From positions 1 to 41,260 of the forward strand of contig JANYED010000191.1 of assembly GCA_025363315.1 (NCBI GenBank): 41,260 nucleotides of DNA, in the 5' to 3' direction. Position numbers and translations under genes: made by a program. Every line of letters begins with the position of its first letter. Positions within the stretch are counted from its first letter, which is position 1. The DNA comes from Polaromonas sp. Its GTDB lineage: Bacteria > Pseudomonadota > Gammaproteobacteria > Burkholderiales > Burkholderiaceae_C. This document shows positions 15,939-24,076 of the stretch, one piece after another. The notes under the pieces were generated by a model. It saw only the letters and a list, made by a program, of their open reading frames with translations, did no database searches and had not been told where the DNA came from.

Positions 15939-16712
15939 TCAACGCGTCACCACCAGCATCACCGCAGCCATCAGCACCATGCCCACGTCTTCCACGATGG
16001 TGACGGTGCTCATCGGCAGCTTGAAAACCGTGCCCAGACAAGCGCATTGAATCTGCGTTTTACTGGCCACTGCACGAATGACCCCAATCGCTGAAAAGCC
16101 CATGACGAGGATAGTGACCCAGTGGGTTAGCGTCGGGCTGAAATGCGCCAAATAGGCGATACCCAAGCCTAACTCTACAAATGGATACACCAGAGCCCAA
16201 CCGCGCCAGCGCTTGGCCAGCACGTCGTAGCCCGCATACGCATCGGCAAATGCTTTGATGTCCAGCAGCTTGAAAAACGAAAAGACCAAAAAGAAACCCG
16301 CCATGAAATAGCGCATGGTGTCCATGGTTGTGATGCTGGCCAGCCCACCCATACCGATTTGCAACATCAGGCTGCCACCCAGGATGTAGGCAACGATCAA
16401 CAACAGCGGGCTGTAAATGGCCAGCCAGCTCTCTGGAGATTTTTCATCTGCTATGTTTAAAGGAGCTGCTTGCGCCCGTATTGATTGGGCTAGAGGCGTT
16501 TTCAACACCGGATTTCGAATCAATACATACTTGCCCGCGCCTGCAACAACATTTTTCAGTGTTTCAAAGTCTGCTGTCGCATCGGTCAGTACGACTTGCA
16601 TCGGGTTCAAGGTGACCGTCACGCCAGATGCCAGCGGCTCCAGGCTTTTGGTCACGCGGCCTACGCAGGCGTTGCAGTGCAAGCCTGTCAGGGCAAAGGT
16701 TTGGGCGGTCAT
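15939..16712 (-). CDS. HMA domain fused to a MauE/DoxX-like membrane protein
   Basis: 257 residues. Residues 1-65 are an HMA metal-binding domain with LHCNACVGRV (Cys13, Cys16). A linker of about 25 residues follows. The remainder has four hydrophobic helices of the MauE/DoxX redox-associated type, with a Cys pair in IQCACLGTVFKLP. Such proteins are thought to move electrons or metal across the inner membrane, perhaps reducing periplasmic thiols or copper carriers. The linker is encoded by a copy of the dispersed repeat (16450-16498). The gene follows the CDF gene by 15 bases and is probably cotranscribed with it. Confidence 0.85.
   Translation of the reverse strand: MTAQTFALTGLHCNACVGRVTKSLEPLASGVTVTLNPMQVVLTDATADFETLKNVVAGAGKYVLIRNPVLKTPLAQSIRAQAAPLNIADEKSPESWLAIYSPLLLIVAYILGGSLMLQIGMGGLASITTMDTMRYFMAGFFLVFSFFKLLDIKAFADAYAGYDVLAKRWRGWALVYPFVELGLGIAYLAHFSPTLTHWVTILVMGFSAIGVIRAVASKTQIQCACLGTVFKLPMSTVTIVEDVGMVLMAAVMLVVTR
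16450..16498 (+). repeat. Dispersed repeat family 1, copy in the HMA-MauE linker
   Basis: A near-consensus copy with GCTTGCGCCCGTATTGATTG. It encodes the interdomain linker PLAQSIRAQAAPLNI on the minus strand. Confidence 0.85.
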
Positions 16713-16727
16713 TGTGATGTGTCCTGA

Positions 16728-17354
16728 TTAAGTCGCTGGGGCGTGTCTGATTTCGTCGCGAGCCTGCCTGACAACAGACCAACCCCCCGCCATCGCCAGC
16801 ACGGCCATGCCGCTGGCCACCAGCAGGTCTGGCCAGGCGCTGCCCGTAGCCGCAACGCCCAGCGCTGCCAGCATCACCGCAATATTGCCGATCGCGTCGT
16901 TGCGCGAGCACAGCCACACGCCGCGCATGTTGGCGTCACCTTCGCGCCAGGCGTACAGCATGGCCGCTACTGCCACGTTTGCGGCCAGCGCCAGCAGGCC
17001 AATGCTGCCCATGGTGAGTGCCTCTGGCGTGCCGCCTTGGGCGTACATCCACGCGGCGCGCCCTAACACAAACAGACCAAAACCCATCATGCAGGCGCCC
17101 TTGATCAGCGCAGCTCTGGCCCGCAACAGGGCGCCAGCTGACAGCACCGCCAGCGACACACCGTAGTTGGCCGCATCGCCGAAAAAATCTATCGCATCGG
17201 CCAGCAACGAGGTCGAACCTGACTGAAAGCCTGCGCCAATTTCGACGCCAAACATGGCCAGATTGATGACTAGCGCCGCCCACAAAATCTTGCGGTAGCG
17301 CGGGTTGCTGGCGCTCCTGGTGTCTGCGTGATTGTGGTTGTGATGGGCTGACAT
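16728..17354 (-). CDS. Short cation diffusion facilitator (CDF) family transporter
   Basis: About 208 residues from ATG 17354, with AGGA six bases upstream. A His-rich N-terminus (MSAHHNHNHA) precedes about six membrane helices. CDF metal-site motifs are LLADAIDFFGDAANYG in helix 2 and CSRNDAIGNIAVM in helix 5. The usual cytoplasmic C-terminal domain of CDF exporters is missing, the protein ending soon after the last helix. It probably exports a divalent metal ion. It is the first gene of the minus-strand metal cluster and is divergent from the His-tailed DMT gene, with which it shares a 64-base promoter region. Confidence 0.85.
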   Translation of the reverse strand: MSAHHNHNHADTRSASNPRYRKILWAALVINLAMFGVEIGAGFQSGSTSLLADAIDFFGDAANYGVSLAVLSAGALLRARAALIKGACMMGFGLFVLGRAAWMYAQGGTPEALTMGSIGLLALAANVAVAAMLYAWREGDANMRGVWLCSRNDAIGNIAVMLAALGVAATGSAWPDLLVASGMAVLAMAGGWSVVRQARDEIRHAPAT

Positions 17355-17418
17355 GGGCTTTCCTGGTTTCAATCGATGGCATGATCAACACTTTAACGCA
17401 ACGCTAAGGGCAAGCCAC

Positions 17419-18549
17419 ATGGGCAAGAAACGTTCCATCGCCGGGCATGAGGGCGTTTGGGCGGCACTGGCATCGGCAGTTTTGTTTGGTGCTGGTACGC
17501 CGTTGGCTAAAAGCCTATTGGCAGCCTCGCCTGGCCAGGCTGTCCCTTGGCTGCTGGCCGGTTCGCTGTATGCGGGGTCGGGCCTGGGGTTACTAGTTTA
17601 TCGGCGGCTGAAAAACCTGCCAACGCCGCAGCTGAATCGCGGCGAATCATTTTGGCTGTTGGCTTCCGTGGTGTGCGGCGGTGGTGTTGCCCCTGTGTTG
17701 CTAATGTCTGGACTGACACGCATGACTGCAAGCCATGCGTCGCTGCTGCTCAATGCCGAAGCGGTGCTGACATCACTGCTGGCCTGGGCGCTGTTCAAGG
17801 AACATCTGGGCCGCCGCATTGTGCTGGGCATGGCGCTGATTGTGGCGGGCGCAGTACTGCTCAGCTGGCCACAAAGCGGCGGGGGTGCCAGCCTGCAGGC
17901 AAGTGAGCTGTGGCCCGCGCTGGCGGTGCTGCTGGCGTGTGCTTTTTGGGCCCTGGACAACAATTTCACGCGCAAGGTGGCGCATGTAGATGCAACGTGG
18001 ATAGCCTGCATCAAAGGTCTGTCGGCTGGCTTGACCAATTTGCTGCTGGCTTTTTTATGGGGTGCCGCATTGCCGTCGCTGGCGGGCATGTCTGCGGCCA
18101 TGGTGATCGGCTTTCTGGCTTACGGCGTTAGCTTGGCGCTGTTTGTGGTGGCGCTGCGGCACCTTGGGGCATCGCGCGCTGGCGCTTATTTTTCAACTGC
18201 GCCGTTTGTGGGTGCGGTGCTGTCGGTACTGCTGTTTGGCGATGCAGTCACGGGGAAGCTTTTGGCCGCCAGCGGCCTGATGGGGCTGGGTGTGTGGCTG
18301 CATTTGACGGAAAACCATGCGCACGAACACCATCACATCGCGCTGGCACATGCGCATGAACACACGCATGATGCGCATCACCAGCATGAGCACCAGCATG
18401 AGCACGAGCATGAGTCCAATGGCGGCAGCGTTGTGCCTGCTGGCACAGCGCATGAAGCTGGCCATAGGCATAGCCATGATCACAGCCATGCGCCGTTAAG
18501 CCATAGCCATCCACATTTCCCTGACGCCCACCACCGGCATCCGCACTGA
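17419..18549 (+). CDS. DMT-superfamily (EamA) transporter with long His-rich C-terminal tail
   Basis: 376 residues from ATG 17419, with AAGGG eight bases upstream. Ten hydrophobic helices form two EamA repeats of about 140 residues each (first WAALASAVLFGAGTPLAK, second WPALAVLLACAFWALDNNFT). The last 80 or so residues are extraordinarily His-rich (AHEHHHIALAHAHEHTH, then several HEHQHEH-type runs). The tail suggests metal sensing or buffering, so the protein may export a metal or metal complex. It is divergent from the CDF gene, which also has a His-rich end. Confidence 0.85.
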   Translation: MGKKRSIAGHEGVWAALASAVLFGAGTPLAKSLLAASPGQAVPWLLAGSLYAGSGLGLLVYRRLKNLPTPQLNRGESFWLLASVVCGGGVAPVLLMSGLTRMTASHASLLLNAEAVLTSLLAWALFKEHLGRRIVLGMALIVAGAVLLSWPQSGGGASLQASELWPALAVLLACAFWALDNNFTRKVAHVDATWIACIKGLSAGLTNLLLAFLWGAALPSLAGMSAAMVIGFLAYGVSLALFVVALRHLGASRAGAYFSTAPFVGAVLSVLLFGDAVTGKLLAASGLMGLGVWLHLTENHAHEHHHIALAHAHEHTHDAHHQHEHQHEHEHESNGGSVVPAGTAHEAGHRHSHDHSHAPLSHSHPHFPDAHHRHPH

Positions 18550-18659
18550 GCCCCTGCTCAATGGCCACCGGCGCCGGTCAGGTTGGCTGCACCACAGCAT
18601 GGGTGAAGCAACGGCAGCGACAATAGCTGAATGTTGAAAAGTAACCTCGTGGAGTTGCC

Positions 18660-19472
18660 GTGTTGAAAAGTAGTTGGCTGGCCGCCATGCTGTGGCTTGT
18701 ATGTATGGGCGTGCCCGCGCTGGCACACGCGCAAAGCAGTGTTTATGTTGAGGAGCTGACCACCCAAGAAGTCAGCGCCGCCCTGCGGGCCGGTAAAACT
18801 ACGGTGTTGATCCCCATTGGCGGTACTGAGCAAAACGGCCCTCACATGGCGATTGGCAAGCACAACATCCGCGCCAAAGCATTGGCGGGCAAGATTGCAC
18901 TGTCGTTGGGCAATGCCCTGGTGGCTCCGGTACTGAACTACACCCCAGAAGGCAACATTGACCCACCCACCGAGCACATGGGCTTTGCCGGCACGATTTC
19001 TATTTCAGAAGATACGTTTAAAAACATTCTGCTGGGCACAGCGCGCAGCTTAAAAAAGCACGGCTTCGTTGACGTGGTGCTGCTGGGCGACAGCGGCAAC
19101 TACCAAAAGGCATTGGCAGCAGTAGCCGCGCAATTCAACCGGGAGGCCGCCGCATCAAACGCGCGCATGCACTATGTCGCTGACTACTACCGCACCACGC
19201 AGACCGCCTACCTTGATGCGCTCAAAGCCAAAGGTCTGACTACCGCCGAGATTGGCACCCACGCGGGTTCAGCCGACACGTCGTTGTTGATGGCGATCGA
19301 CAGCACTCTGGTCAGGCCAGAGCGATTTGCAGACGCGGCCCGAGGCGGATGGAAATCAGGCACGCTGGGCGACCCGCGTGCGTCAAGCGCCGCTCTTGGC
19401 CAGTTGGGTGTGGATGCGGTTGTTAAAATCACCACAGACGCCATCAAAAAGGCGACAACCGCACCGCGCTAG
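18660..19472 (+). CDS. Exported creatininase-family protein with altered metal ligands
   Basis: 270 residues from a GTG at 18660 with GTGGAG five bases upstream. The signal peptide ends near AHAQS, unusual for creatininase, which is normally cytoplasmic. The family block is IPIGGTEQNGPHMAIGKHN: Glu57 is kept, but the canonical EQH is EQN (Asn59) and the canonical GTD aspartate is His68. The later GHGGN-type block is LLGDSGNYQ, with Asp144 in place of His. It may bind metal differently or have another substrate. It precedes the beta-propeller gene by 72 bases, and the two are probably cotranscribed. Confidence 0.8.
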   Translation: MLKSSWLAAMLWLVCMGVPALAHAQSSVYVEELTTQEVSAALRAGKTTVLIPIGGTEQNGPHMAIGKHNIRAKALAGKIALSLGNALVAPVLNYTPEGNIDPPTEHMGFAGTISISEDTFKNILLGTARSLKKHGFVDVVLLGDSGNYQKALAAVAAQFNREAAASNARMHYVADYYRTTQTAYLDALKAKGLTTAEIGTHAGSADTSLLMAIDSTLVRPERFADAARGGWKSGTLGDPRASSAALGQLGVDAVVKITTDAIKKATTAPR

Positions 19473-19544
19473 CGCAATGCCTGTCGTTCTTGCTGCCATT
19501 CATTCAATTTTTACACTGACCGTTCAAGTCAAAAACTTATTTAC

Positions 19545-20864
19545 ATGCTTCACATGCAACAAAATTATTGGAAAGCTGGCTTGGGGTTGGCGCTGGGCTG
19601 GGCTGTCGCTGTGTCGATCAGCATGGCGCAAACACCTTACAGCAAACCCGTCATTCCGCCGGCTGGCCCGTTGCCAACTGGCGCGCTGGACATGGTCAGC
19701 GGCATGCCGCCAGCGGTTGACAAAACCAATTTGTACGGTGAGATAGCGCCCGGCAAATTCAGCCCCAATGTCGCTGGAGCGCTTGAACGGGTGTACGTGC
19801 CCAACCGCGGCGAAAACACCGTGTCAGTGATTGATCCCAACACGCTCAAGGTGGTTGACAAATTCAAGGTTGGTGTGCACCCGCAGCACATCGTGCCAGG
19901 CTGGGACTTGAAAACGCTATGGGTGGCCAACAATGCAGAAGGTCGCCTGGACGGCAGCCTGACCCCGATTGACCCGAAAACCGGCAAGCCCGGCCCGGCC
20001 ATTCCTGTTGATGACCCGTACAACCTGTACTGGTCGCCTGACGGGCAGTTTGCGATTGTGGTGGCAGAGGCCTACAAGCGGCTGGACTTTCGGGACGCCA
20101 AAACCATGGCGATGAAGTTCACCCTTCCCACGCCTAAATGCGCAGGCATCAACCACGCAGATTTTTCGATTGATGGCAAATTTGTTCTGTTTACCTGCGA
20201 GTTCAATGGGTCTGTCACCAAGATTGACATGGTCAACCGCAGAGTGGTGGACACCCTCAAGCTCAGCGCCTACTTTGACCGGCCGGATGCACAGGCATTG
20301 ATCGCCGCTCCGGGCAAAAAAGCCCGCTACATTCCTGACCCGGCCAACCCGGCGGGCGCTGACATTTGCACCACGCCCGGCATGCCGCAAGACGTACGCA
20401 TTTCGCCTGACGGCAAGACTTTTTATGTGGCCGACATGATGGTTGACGGTGTGCATGTGGTTGATGGCGACAGCTTCAAGCAAATTGGTTTTATCCCCAC
20501 CGGCGTGGGCGCGCACGGCCTGTACCCCAGCCGTGACGGCAAAAGCTTGTATGTGGCCAATCGCGGCAGCAACAAGATTCGCGGCACGCCGAACGGCAAA
20601 GGCAGTGTCAGTGTGATTGACTTTGCCGCCCGAAAAGTAACCAAGACTTGGCCGGTACCGGGCGGAGGCAGCCCCGACATGGGCAATGTCAGCGCAGACG
20701 GCAAGTACCTGTGGCTGGGTGGACGCTACGACGACGAGGTGTACCGCTTTAACACCGACAGCGGTGCAGTAGACAAAGTCAAGGTCGGGCGTGAACCACA
20801 CGGGTTGACGGTGTGGCCGCAACCTGGGCGCTTTTCGTTCGGGCACACAGGTAATTTGCGCTGA
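19545..20864 (+). CDS. Exported YVTN/YncE-type beta-propeller protein
   Basis: 439 residues. The signal peptide ends in SMAQT; ATG 19554 is an alternative start. Repeated propeller blades of about 45 residues show the YVTN pattern: VYVPNRGENTVSVIDPNTL, LWVANNAEGRLDG, ISPDGKTFYVADM, SLYVANRGSNKI and LWLGGRYDDEVYRFNT. Such periplasmic propellers are often adaptor or binding proteins, and some partner with quinoprotein or copper enzymes. Cysteines occur only in the middle (PKCAG, FTCEF, ADICTT). It ends two bases from the convergent ABC ATPase gene. Confidence 0.85.
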   Translation: MLHMQQNYWKAGLGLALGWAVAVSISMAQTPYSKPVIPPAGPLPTGALDMVSGMPPAVDKTNLYGEIAPGKFSPNVAGALERVYVPNRGENTVSVIDPNTLKVVDKFKVGVHPQHIVPGWDLKTLWVANNAEGRLDGSLTPIDPKTGKPGPAIPVDDPYNLYWSPDGQFAIVVAEAYKRLDFRDAKTMAMKFTLPTPKCAGINHADFSIDGKFVLFTCEFNGSVTKIDMVNRRVVDTLKLSAYFDRPDAQALIAAPGKKARYIPDPANPAGADICTTPGMPQDVRISPDGKTFYVADMMVDGVHVVDGDSFKQIGFIPTGVGAHGLYPSRDGKSLYVANRGSNKIRGTPNGKGSVSVIDFAARKVTKTWPVPGGGSPDMGNVSADGKYLWLGGRYDDEVYRFNTDSGAVDKVKVGREPHGLTVWPQPGRFSFGHTGNLR

Positions 20865-20866
20865 AT

Positions 20867-21661
20867 CTAGTCTTGCAGTGACGATAAAAACTGCTTTAGC
20901 TCTGGCGTTTTCGGGTCGCTGAAAAGCGCTTTCGGTGGCCCCACTTCATGCACGCGACCCTGGTGCATAAAGATCACCCGATCGGACACCTTGCGCGCAA
21001 AGCTCATCTCGTGCGTCACCATCAGCAGCGTCATGCATTCCGCTGCCAAGCTTTCTACCACGCGCAGCACTTCGCCCACCAGTTCAGGGTCTAACGCACT
21101 GGTGATCTCGTCACACAGCAATACGGCAGGCTCCATCGCCAGTGCGCGTGCGATGGCGACGCGCTGCTGCTGGCCGCCAGACAGCTGGTCGGGCATGGCG
21201 TCGAATTTTTCAGCCAGGCCTACCCGATCCAGCAGTTTTTTGGCCAGCGCTGTGGTCGCAGTGATATCGGTTTTTTTCACCAGCGACGGCGCCAGCATGA
21301 TGTTTTTACCCACACTCAAGTGAGGAAACAAATTAAAGCTTTGAAAAATCATGCCCACTGTCTGACGCAGCGCGCGCATGGCCTGCGCGTTGCCCGGCAG
21401 CAGGGGCTTGCTGTCCACTGTCAGTGCGCCGTGCTGAAACGCCTCGAGCCCGTTAATGCAGCGCAGCAGCGTGCTTTTGCCCGAACCGCTTTTGCCGATG
21501 ATGGCAATCACTTCACCACGCGCAACCTGCAGGTCAATGCCTTTGAGCACTTCATTACTGCCAAAGGATTTGCGCAATCCGGTGATGCTGATGATCGCCT
21601 CTGGTCCTCCGTCCGCTACTGAATCAGTAGCTGCTCGTACCCGATTATGCTGATCTGGCAT
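20867..21661 (-). CDS. Polar amino-acid ABC transporter, ATP-binding protein
   Basis: 264 residues. Walker A is GKSGSGKST, the signature [15 protein letters not shown], Walker [15 protein letters not shown], and the switch [13 protein letters not shown]. This is the GlnQ/HisP type. The first 18 residues ([18 protein letters not shown]) precede the normal ATPase start ([12 protein letters not shown]) and come from a copy of the dispersed repeat. The start also overlaps the upstream permease gene by 17 bases. It powers uptake by the two permeases encoded next. Confidence 0.93.
   Translation of the reverse strand: MPDQHNRVRAATDSVADGGPEAIISITGLRKSFGSNEVLKGIDLQVARGEVIAIIGKSGSGKSTLLRCINGLEAFQHGALTVDSKPLLPGNAQAMRALRQTVGMIFQSFNLFPHLSVGKNIMLAPSLVKKTDITATTALAKKLLDRVGLAEKFDAMPDQLSGGQQQRVAIARALAMEPAVLLCDEITSALDPELVGEVLRVVESLAAECMTLLMVTHEMSFARKVSDRVIFMHQGRVHEVGPPKALFSDPKTPELKQFLSSLQD
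21615..21655 (+). repeat. Dispersed repeat family 1, copy at the ATPase start
   Basis: GCTACTGAATCAGTAGC (17-base inverted repeat) followed by TGCTCGTACCCGATTATGCT. It covers the N-terminal extension of the ATPase. Confidence 0.75.
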
Positions 21662-22298
21662 TGATTTTTCTTTCTAATGTCTTGGCATACAGGCTGATGG
21701 GAAAGCACAGCGCAAAGTACAGCAGCGCCACACAGCTGTAAACAATAAAAGGCTTGAACGTAGCGTTGGTGATCATGGTGCCAGCTTTGGTCAGCTCGAC
21801 AAAGCCAATCACTGACGCCAGTGACGTGCCTTTGACCACTTGCACCAAAAACCCCACGGTTGGCGGGATGGCGATTTTTAAAGCTTGCGGCAGCACGATA
21901 TATTGCAACTGCTCCCAAAAGCTCATGGCCAGTGACTGGCTGGCCTCCCACTGGCCTTTGGGAATGCTTGCGACACAACCGCGCCAGATTTCAGTCAAAA
22001 AAGCGCTGGTGTACAGCGTCAGCGCAAACGCTGCAGCGACCCAGGCGGACGTTTTGATGCCAAACAGGGCAATGCCAAAGTATGTCAAAAACAGCTGCAT
22101 CAACAGTGGCGTGCCTTGGAAGACCTGCACGTAAGCGCCGACGAACACATCGGTGCCCGGCGCTTTTGACAAGCGCGCCATAAGCAGCACCAGGCCCACA
22201 ATGCCGCCGCCGATAAAGGCCACCAGCGACAGCGCAACCGTCCAGCGCGCGGCCTCCAGCAGGTTACGAAAAATGTCCCACAGCGTGAAGTCAACCAT
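21645..22298 (-). CDS. Polar amino-acid ABC transporter permease (HisM-type), second subunit
   Basis: About 217 residues from ATG 22298, four bases after the stop of the first permease gene; a TTG at 22331 would extend it. Several membrane helices are present. The EAA-type loop reads WRGCVASIPKGQWEASQSLAM and the periplasmic-binding contact includes VFQGTPLLMQLFLTYFG. It forms the membrane channel with the neighbouring permease. The substrate is a polar or acidic amino acid by family only. Confidence 0.9.
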   Translation of the reverse strand: MVDFTLWDIFRNLLEAARWTVALSLVAFIGGGIVGLVLLMARLSKAPGTDVFVGAYVQVFQGTPLLMQLFLTYFGIALFGIKTSAWVAAAFALTLYTSAFLTEIWRGCVASIPKGQWEASQSLAMSFWEQLQYIVLPQALKIAIPPTVGFLVQVVKGTSLASVIGFVELTKAGTMITNATFKPFIVYSCVALLYFALCFPISLYAKTLERKINARSA

Positions 22299-22302
22299 TT
22301 GG

Positions 22303-22965
22303 TTAGCGCCCGAAAATAAAACGCGGACCAAGCCAATTTAAAAACTGTCTCACCCCTATGGCCAGCGCCAGATAAACCAGCGTCGCAACGATGTACGCCT
22401 CAAACGCGCGAAAGTTACGGCTTTGAATCAGGTTCGCGGCGTAGCTCAGCTCTTCGGTCGATATTTGCCCACACACGGCTGAACCCAGCATGACGATGAT
22501 GATCTGGCTGACCAGCGATGGCCACACCTTGCGCAGCGCGGGCGGCAGCACCACGCGTACAAACGTCTGCATGCGGTTCATCGCCAAACTCATCGCGGCC
22601 TCAATTTGGCCCTTGGGCGTGGCGTCAATGCCGGCGCGAATAATTTCAGTGGCATACGCAGACAGGTTGATCACCATCGCCATGATGGACGCCACTTCTG
22701 GCGACAGCTTGACACCCAGCGCCGGCAAGCCGAAGTACACAAAAAACAGCTGAACAATAAACGGTGTGTTGCGGATCAGTTCAACATATGTGCCGACCAC
22801 CCATTTGGCCCACGCAGGCCCGTGCGAACGCGTCCAGGCAAACAGCACGCCCAGCGCCACGCCAATGACGCTGGCAACAACCGTCAGCCCAACCGTCCAC
22901 GCCACGCCCTTGGCCAGCAGCGGCCACTGGGCAAGTACGGCGAGAAAGTCAAACTCAATGCGCAT
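22303..22965 (-). CDS. Polar amino-acid ABC transporter permease (HisM-type), first subunit
   Basis: 220 residues. The membrane helices and family blocks match the HisM/GltK type: YVELIRNTPFIVQLFFVYFG and IRAGIDATPKGQIEAAMSLA. It is paralogous to the next permease, so the transporter is a heterodimer of two permeases. The downstream permease starts four bases after this stop. Its own start lies 123 bases after the substrate-binding protein gene. Confidence 0.92.
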   Translation of the reverse strand: MRIEFDFLAVLAQWPLLAKGVAWTVGLTVVASVIGVALGVLFAWTRSHGPAWAKWVVGTYVELIRNTPFIVQLFFVYFGLPALGVKLSPEVASIMAMVINLSAYATEIIRAGIDATPKGQIEAAMSLAMNRMQTFVRVVLPPALRKVWPSLVSQIIIVMLGSAVCGQISTEELSYAANLIQSRNFRAFEAYIVATLVYLALAIGVRQFLNWLGPRFIFGR

Positions 22966-22995
22966 GTGGAGAGGAGAAAAATCAGATTCAAGGCC

Positions 22996-23082
22996 GCCGC
23001 GGATCTGGCTTTGCCAGGCCGCTAGCTGCGTCCCCTACAGGGGGGGGTGAGACTACACGAAGTGAGGCTCCGCAGGGGTGTT
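22996..23082. repeat. GC-rich dispersed repeat, family 2, copy 2
   Basis: Bases 22999-23016 are the exact reverse complement of 1217-1234. CCCCTACAGGGG follows as a hairpin. It lies between the binding-protein gene and the first permease, where an intercistronic hairpin could set the protein-to-permease ratio. Confidence 0.6.
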
Positions 23083-23088
23083 CAACAG

Positions 23089-23889
23089 CTACTGAGGCAA
23101 ATCACCCGCTGGCCGGCCCAGCCACTTCACCGCCATCTTGTCCAGGTCGCCCGACTTTTTTGCCGCTTCAATGATCTCATTGACTTTCAGGCGGAGTTTG
23201 TCTTCACTTTTGCCTACGCCTATAAAGTTGGGCGAATCTTTCAGCAGCAACTTGTACTCGGTGTTCAGCTGCGGGTTTTTGGCCATCATGTTGCCGGCAA
23301 CCGATGCGCCTGTGGCAACCAGTTGCACCTGGCCCGACACGAAAGACGACACGGTAGCGTTGTTGTCTTCAAAGCGTTTGATGTCGGTGCCAGCTGGGGC
23401 CAGCTTGGTCAGTTCCTGGTCTTCAATGGCGCCGCGGGTCACGCCGATACTCTTGCCCGTCAGGTCGGCAAAGCTTTTGATGCTGGTTGATTTGGCAGCA
23501 AACACCGCCTGGAAAAACGGCGAATAAGCCGCGGTGAAATCAATCACTGCCATGCGCTCGGGGTTTTTGCCAAGCGTTGAAATCACCAGGTCAGCCTTGC
23601 GCGTTTGCAGGTAGGCAATGCGGTTGGCGCTGGTCACCGGGGCCAGCTCGATGGCCACCCCCATCTTGGCGGCGATGTAGTTCGCCATGTCAATGTCCAG
23701 GCCTTGCGGCTTTAAATCAGTGCCAACGAATCCATACGGCGGAAAGTCGGTGGGGATGGCAATGGTGATTTTTTTCGCCTTCATCACCTCGTCAAGTGCC
23801 GTTTGCGCGTGAGCGCCGACGCTGGCAAGCAAAGTGGCAGACAGCAGGCAAAGTGTGAACAGGCGTTTGGTTATGGTGGTGGTTTTCAT
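23089..23889 (-). CDS. Amino-acid ABC transporter substrate-binding protein
   Basis: About 266 residues from ATG 23889 (MKTTTITKRL). The signal peptide ends in GAHAQ. The family 3 solute-binding fold opens with KKITIAIPTDFPPYGF, continues with GLDIDMANYIAAKMG and has the hinge segment LTGKSIGVTRGAIED. It captures the solute in the periplasm for the two permeases and the ATPase downstream. The ligand is probably a polar amino acid; no residue pattern fixes which. Confidence 0.93.
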   Translation of the reverse strand: MKTTTITKRLFTLCLLSATLLASVGAHAQTALDEVMKAKKITIAIPTDFPPYGFVGTDLKPQGLDIDMANYIAAKMGVAIELAPVTSANRIAYLQTRKADLVISTLGKNPERMAVIDFTAAYSPFFQAVFAAKSTSIKSFADLTGKSIGVTRGAIEDQELTKLAPAGTDIKRFEDNNATVSSFVSGQVQLVATGASVAGNMMAKNPQLNTEYKLLLKDSPNFIGVGKSEDKLRLKVNEIIEAAKKSGDLDKMAVKWLGRPAGDLPQ

Positions 23890-24004
23890 GGGTATGAGTC
23901 TCGCGTTATTGACGTTGTTATCGACGTTATTGATTCGGCAGGAAAAGTTGGGCATTTAGCTGCCGGGGTTTTAAAGTCTGCTTCTTGAGCAAGCAAGATT
24001 CTAG

Positions 24005-24045
24005 CCAGCTCGGCATATTGGCTTGCCGGTTAAAACCCGAGCTGG
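24005..24045. terminator. Hairpin between putA and the ABC binding-protein gene
   Basis: CCAGCTCGG (24005-24013) and CCGAGCTGG (24037-24045) are perfect inverted copies 23 bases apart. It lies after putA on the minus strand. There is no clear T-run, so terminator function is uncertain. Confidence 0.35.
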
Positions 24046-24076
24046 CGGACACATCGCCGTCGTGCGATGCACCAGC

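Noticed and set aside
18567-18578. Palindrome ACCGGCGCCGGT after the DMT gene as a terminator
   Set aside because: There is no loop and no T-run; it is probably a chance GC palindrome.
18632-18672. Direct repeat TGTTGAAAAGTA twice before the creatininase-like gene
   Set aside because: A single short repeat overlapping the start codon; no further support for a regulatory role.
19917-20846. A 309-codon open frame opposite the beta-propeller gene
   Set aside because: Shadow of the propeller coding sequence; no RBS, no domain, and unlikely residue composition.
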